Notes under the pieces: generated by a model | What the model saw: only the letters and a program-made list of their open reading frames with translations | The model's database searches: none | What the model was told of the DNA's origin: nothing | IMG/VR virus record: IMGVR_UViG_3300028800_000184 | Span: 1 to 40,034 of that record | From: a virus | Reading direction: 5' to 3' (one strand) | Length of the DNA stretch: 40,034 bases | Translations under genes and position numbers: made by a program | Shown here: one piece after another, positions 1 to 6,111 of the stretch | Layout: the number at the start of each line of letters is the position of its first letter | Numbering within the stretch: the first letter of the stretch is position 1

Positions 1-139
1 TTTTTCTTGACCTACCGCTTCCTTGGCTTTTTCTTTGCCTCTGTAAGTTTCCCAGTGGTTAAAGAAGCTCTCGCCATTGCAACGCATCCCTTGAACTCAT
101 TAATCATGGAGTTCAGTTTATCAACGTTCTTCATGTACT
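1..139. repeat. Left copy of 139-bp terminal direct repeat
   Basis: These bases recur at the right end of the window (39896-40034) with a single difference: position 13 is T here and G at 39908. The repeat shows that the contig closes on itself, giving a unique length of about 39,895 bp. It may be an assembly overlap of a circular genome or a genuine short terminal redundancy; the sequence cannot separate these. The one mismatch falls in the stop codon of the leftward gene that ends here. Confidence 0.95.
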
Positions 140-368
140 CTTCAAACTTGTCCAACGTGGCCTCGGCTAGATAAACCGCTTCTTTACGATTTGCATCCTC
201 AATCAAAACCTCAATCTTTTCAAGAAGGTTCATAATGTTTTCATGCTCGCTATATTCGAGCTCATCCATTTTTTTCACTATGTAGGCGATGGAATGATCA
301 ATTCTCATCAAGCGATCGGTCAGACGGTTCATCCAGTCTTTGATATCTCTAATGTCATCCCAAAACAT
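12..368 (-). CDS. Hypothetical helical protein, 118 aa
   Basis: I do not recognise this protein. It is highly charged with heptad-like stretches of Leu, Ile and Met, so it is probably a coiled coil, and it ends in a basic tail (KKKPRKR). An upstream in-frame ATG at 386 has no ribosome site. The ATG at 368 follows GGCGGA by six bases and lies two bases past the stop of the preceding gene, so I chose it. It is the last gene of the leftward block. Its TAG stop lies inside the terminal repeat, and in the right-hand repeat copy that codon is TCG (Ser), which would extend the protein by 12 residues. Confidence 0.6.
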   Translation of the reverse strand: MFWDDIRDIKDWMNRLTDRLMRIDHSIAYIVKKMDELEYSEHENIMNLLEKIEVLIEDANRKEAVYLAEATLDKFEEYMKNVDKLNSMINEFKGCVAMARASLTTGKLTEAKKKPRKR

Positions 369-370
369 GA

Positions 371-646
371 TTATTCCGCCGTCCATTCGTTAAGTATAAC
401 GTCATAAACTGATGTGGCGGCTGCTTCGTCCACGAGCTCCACGAAGATGGATGTAGAGTAAAAGTTAAAAGTGATCTTTTTTCCTTCGAGTGTCATATTG
501 GTAACATGAGCGAGATTGACTACAGTAGATGTTTCGCCATTAAAGCGAAAGAACCCTCTTTTTTTCTTAGGCGCTATAGGCATGGAATCTGAAGGCGTTG
601 ACTCTACTGGAATTTCTTCAAGCATTACGTTATTTTCTTCGGACAT
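371..646 (-). CDS. Hypothetical small protein, 91 aa
   Basis: I do not recognise a named family. The first 30 residues are polar and proline-rich. Residues about 33-90 read as a compact beta-rich domain (NGETSTVVNLAHVTNMTLEG, then FYSTSIFVELVDE) ending in a Trp-containing helix. A good ribosome site (AAAGGA) precedes the ATG. It lies in a run of leftward small genes and ends two bases before the next start. Confidence 0.7.
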   Translation of the reverse strand: MSEENNVMLEEIPVESTPSDSMPIAPKKKRGFFRFNGETSTVVNLAHVTNMTLEGKKITFNFYSTSIFVELVDEAAATSVYDVILNEWTAE

Positions 647-693
647 TTTTTTTCCTTTGTGATTTTTAAGTTGATCTTATACATGTCTAAAAT

Positions 694-1239
694 TTACTTC
701 AAGCCCTGGCTTCTTCTAAAATTTCTATCAAGTTCTAAAAGAAGTTTTCCCTTACATGTATCGCATAAATCCATGCAATCAACATCAATGATATTATCAT
801 TAGGAAGAGGGACGTCTTGACATGATTCGAAAAAATTAAAAGTCGGTGTAGAAAGTAATAGTGGGTTAATCGTATAGGCAATAGTCGGGATGGCAACGTT
901 CGTTATTGGATTACAAGGTTTATCTTCATGTATTACTTTTCCATCAACAATAGGATCGTCCGAATCTAAATCCCAGCGATCAACCCACTTGGAGACAATT
1001 TCTCCGTCCGTTGTTATGCCGAATATAAGATATGCGTCTCTCCATAGTTGAAGCTTCTCTTGTATAGCATGCGGAATGACGGAAAAATCGTAATAATAGG
1101 CATCCACCATGCAATACTTGTTAATTTTGGGGTGATTTAGCAAAGCAAGTATTCGACTGCTAATCTGCTTGTCTTTATCTACCGCCCAGTCGGGCTCAAA
1201 TCCAAGTTGCCATCTTTGCAATCTTTCGCTTTCATCCAT
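694..1239 (-). CDS. Hypothetical protein with C-terminal Cys cluster, 181 aa
   Basis: Unrecognised. Near the C-terminus there is a Cys-rich stretch (CMDLCDTCKGK) with C-x3-C-x2-C spacing that could bind zinc or simply be structural. The frame is open from a GTG at 1257, but AGGAGG lies nine bases before the ATG at 1239, so the ATG is the better start. The start overlaps the end of the preceding gene by eight bases, which suggests translational coupling. Confidence 0.65.
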   Translation of the reverse strand: MDESERLQRWQLGFEPDWAVDKDKQISSRILALLNHPKINKYCMVDAYYYDFSVIPHAIQEKLQLWRDAYLIFGITTDGEIVSKWVDRWDLDSDDPIVDGKVIHEDKPCNPITNVAIPTIAYTINPLLLSTPTFNFFESCQDVPLPNDNIIDVDCMDLCDTCKGKLLLELDRNFRRSQGLK

Positions 1240-1429
1240 CTCTCTTGGCCTCCTCACATGACTCAGGACTATAAAGATGATCTAATAGCTTTTTAACATC
1301 ACTGAGGGTACATCCTAAAGGATCACCTTCTTTTTCTAAACTCTTGATCTCATCCACCAACTGTTGACATTTTTTTTTAATAAAATTCTTATGCACCTCA
1401 GGTGGATCATACCAACACATACAAGGCAT
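1232..1429 (-). CDS. Conserved-looking small Cys protein, 65 aa
   Basis: The N-terminus MPCMCWYDPPE is distinctive, followed by an amphipathic helical region (KKCQQLVDEIKSLEKEGDP) and a second segment with two more Cys. It resembles small hypothetical proteins of other phages, but I know no function. A ribosome site (AGGGGGT) lies just upstream. The ATG overlaps the stop of the preceding 39-residue gene as TAATG, a sign of coupling. Confidence 0.65.
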   Translation of the reverse strand: MPCMCWYDPPEVHKNFIKKKCQQLVDEIKSLEKEGDPLGCTLSDVKKLLDHLYSPESCEEAKRDG

Positions 1430-1548
1430 TAAAAACCCCCTTTTGGTTGATTAGGCCCATTAGCTCCTTTTGCTGGTTCCGGTGGATAATTATCAGGTTG
1501 GCAGACTCCCAGTATGGTCAGTGCCAACATTAGTGCGATTGTTTTCAT
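1429..1548 (-). CDS. Small secreted or lipoprotein-like peptide, 39 aa
   Basis: The N-terminus MKTIALMLALTILGVCQ has a positive residue and then a hydrophobic stretch ending in Cys, like a signal peptide. The Cys context (LGV-C) is a poor lipobox because of Val at -1. The remainder is rich in Pro, Asn and Gly. The stop overlaps the next ATG (TAATG), and the gene overlaps the end of the preceding gene by 56 bases. A proline-rich tail on a tiny lipoprotein would fit an outer-membrane spanin, but that is a guess. Confidence 0.45.
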   Translation of the reverse strand: MKTIALMLALTILGVCQPDNYPPEPAKGANGPNQPKGGF

Positions 1549-1687
1549 TGATACCTGCTTTTGTTAAGTGTTTTTTTTGGCAGTGATGGCAAAAATAATA
1601 CTTCTTTCTCAAATCTATAGGTGAAAAAAACCACATGCCCTTAGTAAATTCGGCATCTTGACAATATGTTAATCGGCATTTTGGCAC
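1493..1687 (-). CDS. Hypothetical protein with two Cys pairs, 64 aa
   Basis: Short protein with CRLTYC near the N-terminus and FCHHCQKKH near the middle, a spacing compatible with one zinc site. The last 19 codons overlap the start of the 39-residue signal-peptide gene in another frame, so the C-terminus is the least certain part. It follows the stop of the two-helix membrane protein directly. Confidence 0.5.
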   Translation of the reverse strand: MPKCRLTYCQDAEFTKGMWFFSPIDLRKKYYFCHHCQKKHLTKAGINENNRTNVGTDHTGSLPT

Positions 1688-1688
1688 T

Positions 1689-2012
1689 TCATTTCACCTT
1701 CTCAATCAAATGTTTTTGCAGCACATCAACAACTTCAACGACTTTATCGCTCCTAAGCGCATCCCAGCCAAGCATGATTGCTAAATCCGATTTTGTGGGG
1801 ATTAGACATGTTAACAAACCGCAAATTAATGCAGAGAAAAATAAACAACGACCAGGCAGGTAAACGATTTTTGTTTTTTCTTCATCATCTTCGTCAAAAA
1901 CCAAACCAATATATAAAAAAACACAGAGAATAAAACCCATGATAGATAAATAAGCGCAAATCTCAAAAAAATCATGCAAATGCTGCAACCTAAGCAGCCA
2001 GTATAGTTCCAT
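1689..2012 (-). CDS. Two-helix membrane protein, 107 aa
   Basis: Two clear hydrophobic segments are visible at residues about 18-39 and 56-71. An acidic loop (DEDDEEKTK) lies between them, and a polar C-terminal tail contains IPTKSDLAIM. No enzymatic motif is present. Two membrane spans and small size would fit a holin or accessory membrane protein, but no lysis neighbour supports this. It starts next to the stop of the HAD phosphatase gene. Confidence 0.65.
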   Translation of the reverse strand: MELYWLLRLQHLHDFFEICAYLSIMGFILCVFLYIGLVFDEDDEEKTKIVYLPGRCLFFSALICGLLTCLIPTKSDLAIMLGWDALRSDKVVEVVDVLQKHLIEKVK

Positions 2013-2516
2013 TTAAAACTCCTCTCCTGTTTGGTTGCAGTCGAAGACGAATATGCCTCGTCGACGCCACATCCTGACGACTTTCGGCCTGTCATCGAAT
2101 ACGAATTCGATCTGTTTTCCTTCAGAAATAGCTTCATCAAGCCATCTTTCTTTAAGGACATCGTCAGGTGTATTGTCGCCAATAGGACGCATTTTTAGAC
2201 GTCTATCCCAGTATTGATAATCTTCTAACGTTCCATATAAATTCATGAGCCATTTTAAGGTTTTCTCGCGGACAGATTCGCAACGCCCTGACCATATGCG
2301 CACATCATGATTAAATGGTTCACCTTGAGTTAAATGAATAAATGCATCTGCGACAGGTTGAATAACATTATCCTTATCGCAAGCCTCAAAAAACCCTTTC
2401 CAATCAGGCTTAAATCTCTTTCCCTGAATAATTCCTTCTAAAGATCTGCGAGCATCAATATAATGCCTGCGATGATCGCAGTCGGCCAATGTGCCGTCTA
2501 AATCAAATATTATCAT
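2013..2516 (-). CDS. HAD-family phosphatase, PNKP-phosphatase-like, 167 aa
   Basis: The protein opens with HAD motif I, FDLDGTLAD, whose first Asp is the nucleophile and second Asp the acid/base. A later IWSGR is consistent with motif II, and FVFDDRPKVVRMWRRRG with motif IV, the Mg2+-binding acidic pair. Overall it resembles the phosphatase domain of phage polynucleotide kinase/phosphatase, without a kinase domain. Such enzymes remove 3' phosphates from nucleic acid ends or dephosphorylate nucleotides; the substrate here is inferred. I chose the ATG at 2516, four bases after the methyltransferase stop, because motif I begins there. An upstream extension to 2591 would overlap the methyltransferase. 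Confidence 0.75.
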   Translation of the reverse strand: MIIFDLDGTLADCDHRRHYIDARRSLEGIIQGKRFKPDWKGFFEACDKDNVIQPVADAFIHLTQGEPFNHDVRIWSGRCESVREKTLKWLMNLYGTLEDYQYWDRRLKMRPIGDNTPDDVLKERWLDEAISEGKQIEFVFDDRPKVVRMWRRRGIFVFDCNQTGEEF

Positions 2517-2520
2517 GATA

Positions 2521-3555
2521 TTAATACTCAAAGTTAAATTGTTCTGGGAGTAGTTGGGTATTTTTAATACGTCTTTTAGCGATCTCTGCATATTCGTCTT
2601 CTTTTTCTATGCCTATTGCACGGATTCTTAGCTGCTTTGCAGCGACTAACGTGCTTTCGCTGCCTGCAAATGGGTCAAGCAATATAGGGTCGCCAGGAGG
2701 CGCAAGAAGCTTGATTATGTAGCGCATGAGGGCTAATGGTTTGACTGTGGGATGGATGCAATGTTTTTCAAGCCCTGCATTACGTTCGGATGATGAGGCT
2801 TTTGCACAATAAAAGAAGCGGGATGCGCCACCGGAATTTGCATGAATGTCATAACCGCCTATAGGATTATATTTATTATGAGTTAAACATTTTTGCATTT
2901 TTGAAAAATATGAGGGCTTGTGTGCTCCACTTTTTAAAATTCCCGTCTGCTCATCAAGCAACGCGGCCGCCTCCCTATCCAAAATAAGATTTGCTGGCCA
3001 GCGGCCAAGTGAATTAGATTCAGAGACTCGATCAGATCTCCCTTTTTTATCCATCAGCCCACCAGATGTAATATCGTGACATCGATGAGTCCATTTATCC
3101 TCCATAGGAATTCGCGTTGCGTCTATGTTGATCCCCGCAACATCCCACTTTTCAGCATTCTGTGCATATGTACCATCTAATGGCTTCATTGCTAATATGA
3201 TAGGCTCCCATGCAGGCTTTAAAGCCGTACCATAACCCTCAAGGCCGAACTTATTATGCGATTTAGGAAACCCGCTCCCATATAACCAACAAATGCAGTC
3301 TCTTATTTCCCATCCAGCATCCTCGATAGCGCAAGTAAGCCTATGAAAAGTCCTAGTACCTCCAAAAGCTGCCAACATTGAACCTGGCTTGCATACACGA
3401 AGCATCTCCGACCAAAAACCAACCCCAGGAATGCCATTATCCCATTTTTTACCCATGAACTTTAGGCCATAAGGGGGGTCAGTCACAATGAAATCAATGC
3501 TATTGTCCTGTTGTTCTCGCATCCAATCAAGGCAGTCAGCATTAACTATCATCAT
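2521..3555 (-). CDS. DNA methyltransferase (N4-cytosine/N6-adenine type), 344 aa
   Basis: The catalytic motif DPPYG is at residues about 26-30. The AdoMet-binding motif (DPFAGSES) comes late, near residue 294, followed by GIEKEDEYAEIAKRRI. That order (motif IV before motif I) marks a beta-class amino-methyltransferase. HPTVKP before motif I is also typical. No restriction endonuclease is adjacent, so a role in masking phage DNA from host restriction is the natural inference. The frame has ATGs at 3567, 3555 and 3552. The TGA of the upstream small gene overlaps the later pair, so I favour 3555. Confidence 0.88.
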   Translation of the reverse strand: MMIVNADCLDWMREQQDNSIDFIVTDPPYGLKFMGKKWDNGIPGVGFWSEMLRVCKPGSMLAAFGGTRTFHRLTCAIEDAGWEIRDCICWLYGSGFPKSHNKFGLEGYGTALKPAWEPIILAMKPLDGTYAQNAEKWDVAGINIDATRIPMEDKWTHRCHDITSGGLMDKKGRSDRVSESNSLGRWPANLILDREAAALLDEQTGILKSGAHKPSYFSKMQKCLTHNKYNPIGGYDIHANSGGASRFFYCAKASSSERNAGLEKHCIHPTVKPLALMRYIIKLLAPPGDPILLDPFAGSESTLVAAKQLRIRAIGIEKEDEYAEIAKRRIKNTQLLPEQFNFEY

Positions 3556-3683
3556 GCTTCCATCCAAATTGTAAACCTAACTACAAATCTATTTCGTATC
3601 CATTCAAATGGGACTTCTACCCCATCAGCTAAGTAATATTTCCTTTCTTTCAAGTTAATATATTGCAAATGCTCAATTACCAA
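3552..3683 (-). CDS. Candidate small protein with TTG start, 43 aa
   Basis: An open frame between the Cys-rich gene and the methyltransferase begins with TTG, with GGAGG four bases upstream. It ends in a TGA overlapping the methyltransferase ATGATG. The product is balanced and protein-like (YINLKERKYYLADGVEVPF, then two Trp). It fills what would otherwise be a gap of more than 100 bases in a block where all genes touch. The non-ATG start keeps confidence moderate. Confidence 0.45.
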   Translation of the reverse strand: MVIEHLQYINLKERKYYLADGVEVPFEWIRNRFVVRFTIWMEA

Positions 3684-3958
3684 GCTCCCTCCAACAACTC
3701 ATATTCTTTTAGCCTTCGTCTAACCTCAGCAAGCTCCTTTTCTAAGTCCTCTTTTTCGTCTCCCTCTAAAGGAATCGGCGTTCTTCCCGGATCGTAAATT
3801 CTGGCTCCATTTTTCCTAAATTCTGTACCATCTAATAGTCTTAAACAAGTGCTTTCATGGTCTTTTAGTCGACAAACGCAATAACAGCCTCCCGCACTTC
3901 TGGTTTCGCAACCAAGCACAAGACAAACAGTAGAACAACAAGGTTTGTATTTTTGCAT
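3677..3958 (-). CDS. Cys-rich hypothetical protein, 93 aa
   Basis: The first 40 residues hold eight Cys, including CC, CETRSAGGCYCVC and a later C. A charged C-terminal helix follows (EDLEKELAEVRRRLKEYELL). This looks like a small metal-binding domain joined to a coiled coil. The ribosome site TGAGG precedes the ATG at good spacing. No function is recognised. Confidence 0.65.
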   Translation of the reverse strand: MQKYKPCCSTVCLVLGCETRSAGGCYCVCRLKDHESTCLRLLDGTEFRKNGARIYDPGRTPIPLEGDEKEDLEKELAEVRRRLKEYELLEGAW

Positions 3959-3960
3959 TT

Positions 3961-4137
3961 TTACCTCAGACCTTTAGGCTTTGACAATCTTATGCCCCGT
4001 TGCTCACAAGGCACTATCTTTGTATATCTCTTATTTTCAAAGTGGCTCATTATCAATAGTAAAAAATCAACATCTACCCAGCCTTTAATAGTGACAAAGT
4101 CATTGTTTACTTCAATAATATATTCATCTTCTTTAAT
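3961..4137 (-). CDS. Candidate protein with ATT start, 58 aa
   Basis: An open frame of 58 codons lies in a region that otherwise has no gene and ends two bases before the next ATG. The translation looks real (EDEYIIEVNNDFVTIKGWVD, then FENKRYTKIVP and a basic tail), but the first codons after the upstream stop are ATT-AAA, with no ATG until residue about 31. AGGA lies eight bases before ATT, so initiation at ATT is possible. A frameshift from the upstream membrane-protein gene is the alternative. Confidence 0.4.
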   Translation of the reverse strand: MKEDEYIIEVNNDFVTIKGWVDVDFLLLIMSHFENKRYTKIVPCEQRGIRLSKPKGLR

Positions 4138-4286
4138 TTATTTAGTCCTAAATTTATAATCCATACGGACATGCAACATAGTATAAAAGCATTTAGTAAC
4201 CGCATGACATTTCCATACCAATCCGGCAAGCCTGTAAGACCGTTAACCACGATTGTTATCATTGTCATAAGCCACAGTATATCCAT
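4107..4286 (-). CDS. Small membrane protein, 59 aa
   Basis: Two hydrophobic segments flank a short polar turn: MDILWLMTMITIVVNG, then LPDWYG, then a second span of about 20 residues ending in a Lys-rich tail. The ATG abuts the stop of the preceding DUF551 gene (TAAATG), which supports coupled translation. A function such as holin or antiholin is possible but not shown. Confidence 0.55.
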   Translation of the reverse strand: MDILWLMTMITIVVNGLTGLPDWYGNVMRLLNAFILCCMSVWIINLGLNKLKKMNILLK

Positions 4287-4730
4287 TTAATCCTCACTCT
4301 CCGGTGGTTTCGGCAGTGGCATCCAGTGACTGACGCCTTTAATTACTTTAAATAGTTCGAAAGTATGGAATCTTTTTTCACTATATGTGCATAAGAAATA
4401 TCCAAAATTAGGTTCAATTTTAAGAGCTACTAAACATTCCTCTAAATCTTTTGGTAACCTATCAGAAACGTTTATCCATTGTGCATGTGTTTGAAACATG
4501 TTAATTTTTTCATATTTTTTGGACATGTTAAATGATTCTTGGTGGCCATTCATCTTTTTTTCCGCATTCTGCGCACACGTTTGCTCCTTTTGTTGTTCTT
4601 CCCAATCAGCTTTTAAAGCACCTTTCAGAAGATTTAAAGCTTCTTGCATATGATCACATTTAGGTCTCATTTGTTTTTCATTAATAATTGATTCCGTGCG
4701 AATCCATTGCTTCCCTTTCCAAGGCTTCAT
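4287..4730 (-). CDS. DUF551-domain protein, 147 aa
   Basis: The C-terminal 65 residues match the DUF551 pattern: QWINVSDRLPKD near the beginning and VSHWMPLPKPPE at the end, a domain common in phage genomes with unknown role. The N-terminal half is charged and helical, with no motif I recognise. The frame is open to an ATG at 4775, but AAAGGAGAAGGA stands directly before the ATG at 4730, so I start it there; this also removes an overlap with the upstream gene. Confidence 0.75.
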   Translation of the reverse strand: MKPWKGKQWIRTESIINEKQMRPKCDHMQEALNLLKGALKADWEEQQKEQTCAQNAEKKMNGHQESFNMSKKYEKINMFQTHAQWINVSDRLPKDLEECLVALKIEPNFGYFLCTYSEKRFHTFELFKVIKGVSHWMPLPKPPESED

Positions 4731-4740
4731 TCCTTCTCCT

Positions 4741-4962
4741 TTAAAGCATCTTACTTTTGTTATATTCATAAACAAATGTGCAAGATGAAAGGTACCTTTC
4801 TAAAGACATCCCCACCGCTATTGCGAAAAGAGATGACATATGGCTGGCAGCTAGACCAGAAATAACGGGTTCTGTTTCATCTGGTATGGCGTCGCTAAGT
4901 TTTATGGCCAAAAGAATCGATTTTTCAAATAAGTCTTTTATTTGTTTTTCATCTATTTCCAT
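4741..4962 (-). CDS. Tandem paralogue A, hypothetical helical protein, 73 aa
   Basis: It aligns end to end with the next upstream gene: LFEKSILLAIKLSDAIPDET here against LFEKSTLLASELTDAVPEGT there, and both share GLA-S-MS-AI near the middle and L--YL-SC--YE near the end. The profile is all-alpha with no catalytic motif. A small helical paralogue family in phage may encode dimeric regulators or inhibitors; this is inference only. Confidence 0.65.
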   Translation of the reverse strand: MEIDEKQIKDLFEKSILLAIKLSDAIPDETEPVISGLAASHMSSLFAIAVGMSLERYLSSCTFVYEYNKSKML

Positions 4963-4989
4963 GATTTATTCCTTCTCCTTTAAAGCGCC

Positions 4990-5205
4990 TTACTTCTCTT
5001 TCATCCATTCGTAGGCATACTTGCATGATAAAAGGTATATCTCTAAAGGCATGTCGACCTCTATTGCGCAAACAGCGGACATTTGGCTAGTCGCAAGACC
5101 AACTACGACAGTCTGTGTCCCTTCTGGGACGGCATCGGTAAGCTCACTGGCCAGGAGGGTTGATTTTTCAAACAATTCCTTGAAGAGATTGTCATTTGTT
5201 TCCAT
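4990..5205 (-). CDS. Tandem paralogue B, hypothetical helical protein, 71 aa
   Basis: Diverged duplicate of the 4741-4962 gene, with roughly half of its positions visibly identical. The shared core is a helix around LFEKSTLLASELTDAVPEGT, then GLATSQMSAVCAIE, then LEIYLLSCKYAYEWMKE. The stop of this gene is followed by the ribosome site (AAAGGAGAAGGAA) that serves copy A. No function is known to me. Confidence 0.65.
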   Translation of the reverse strand: METNDNLFKELFEKSTLLASELTDAVPEGTQTVVVGLATSQMSAVCAIEVDMPLEIYLLSCKYAYEWMKEK

Positions 5206-5208
5206 GGT

Positions 5209-5439
5209 TTATTCTGCCCTCTCTTTTATTGCTTTGCATACTTCAAAGGCGTAGCCAGCTCCCTCTTGAAAGCCTTGTTTTGTTACGCACATTTGCACAG
5301 CCATCATGGCAAACAAGTGTTGAGCGGCTGCTAAAGACACAAAACTTTTCGTTTTATTGGGGATGGTTTTCCATAAAAGGTAAGCTAGTTCCATTGTGTC
5401 TTTAAAGATTTCATCAACTTCTTCATTTGTATATTTCAT
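5209..5439 (-). CDS. Likely third paralogue of the tandem family, 76 aa
   Basis: The pattern is like its two downstream neighbours: EIFKDTMELAYLLWKTIPNKT aligns with LFEKSTLLASELTDAVPEGT, followed by an SLAAAQHLFAMMAVQ segment and a C-terminal YAFEVCKAIKE that matches YAYEWMKE. Divergence is greater than between copies A and B. I chose the ATG at 5439; extending to 5526 would overlap the preceding gene heavily. Confidence 0.6.
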   Translation of the reverse strand: MKYTNEEVDEIFKDTMELAYLLWKTIPNKTKSFVSLAAAQHLFAMMAVQMCVTKQGFQEGAGYAFEVCKAIKERAE

Positions 5440-5453
5440 CAAATAATCTTTTT

Positions 5454-5693
5454 TTATATGTTTTTGTTTTCTATGGTTTGTAATAAACAACTTATGCAGG
5501 CGTCCCAAGCTTCTTCTGGATCGCAAAACGCTCCTGCACAGATGTTTAAAAAATAATCTCTTAGCAGGTTTTTGTGTTTTTCGGAGATATGTTTTAAGTT
5601 GGTGCTAAATTTTCTTTCTATAAAATAGTGTCTCCATGCTTTTATTTCTTCAACAGCAGCGCACATAATAACGTCTTCATGCTCATTCATCAT
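5454..5693 (-). CDS. Hypothetical helical protein, 79 aa
   Basis: Mostly alpha-helical, with Cys and Trp residues scattered (MCAAVEEIKAWRHYFIERKF, CAGAFCDPEEAWDAC). I do not recognise it; it may be a distant member of the paralogue family downstream, but I cannot align it convincingly. Its ATGATG start overlaps the TGA stop of the preceding gene. Confidence 0.55.
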   Translation of the reverse strand: MMNEHEDVIMCAAVEEIKAWRHYFIERKFSTNLKHISEKHKNLLRDYFLNICAGAFCDPEEAWDACISCLLQTIENKNI

Positions 5694-5899
5694 TTTTTTG
5701 ACACCAACAGTTTAATGATTAATTCTAAAAGGCTGACGATATTTTCCTGACTCTTGGAGACGTCGCTGAGAAAATGTTCAATCTGATCGATCCTTTCAAA
5801 AATTGAAGCCTCGTCGTCTTCGGCCTTAAATAGATTTACAAGCTCTCTAATTTGGCGTTCTAAAGCATATAACTGCCCTTGTGGTGTTGTCATTGACAT
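5690..5899 (-). CDS. Coiled-coil protein, 69 aa
   Basis: After a short polar N-terminus, nearly the whole protein is heptad-like (LERQIRELVNLFKAEDDE, then IFERIDQIEHFL, then LLELIIKLLV). The last hydrophobic stretch could also be a membrane anchor. AAGGAGG at ideal spacing defines the ATG at 5899 and predicts strong translation. Coiled coil plus C-terminal hydrophobic segment can occur in lysis-associated membrane proteins, but this is only a possibility. Confidence 0.65.
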   Translation of the reverse strand: MSMTTPQGQLYALERQIRELVNLFKAEDDEASIFERIDQIEHFLSDVSKSQENIVSLLELIIKLLVSKK

Positions 5900-6111
5900 T
5901 TAACTTCCTCCTTATATTCTTTTTCATGGCAATTTTTGCATTTAGCGGCGATAACAATGCCACTAATGCAAATATTAAAGTCTCTCAAGTCTTTTACTTT
6001 ATAAGCGGGACGAACAAGGGCATTATATATTGCTCTCCTTTTCCCGCAATAATCACACTTGTGCTTTTTTGTGAACAGCTTCTCCCAATATGCCGACTGA
6101 TCAATATCCAT
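5890..6111 (-). CDS. Zinc-ribbon-like protein, 73 aa
   Basis: Two CxxC pairs, CDYCGKRR near residue 19 and CKNCHEKE near the end, are separated by about 40 residues and can form a zinc ribbon. The frame stays open to an ATG at 6168 within the terminase gene. The ATG at 6111 overlaps the last codons of terminase and avoids a long overlap, so I prefer it. Confidence 0.6.
   Translation of the reverse strand: MDIDQSAYWEKLFTKKHKCDYCGKRRAIYNALVRPAYKVKDLRDFNICISGIVIAAKCKNCHEKEYKEEVKCQ

Larger units (their letters stand above)
4731..5205 (-). repeat. Tandem gene duplication with repeated leader
   Basis: Two adjacent genes (4741-4962 and 4990-5205) are diverged copies. Each is followed on the coding strand by the same stop-and-ribosome-site module, read on the plus strand as TTCCTTCTCCTTTAAAGC at about 4731-4748 and again at about 4971-4988. 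A third gene (5209-5439) appears to be an older copy. The duplication unit is roughly 245 bp. Confidence 0.75.
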
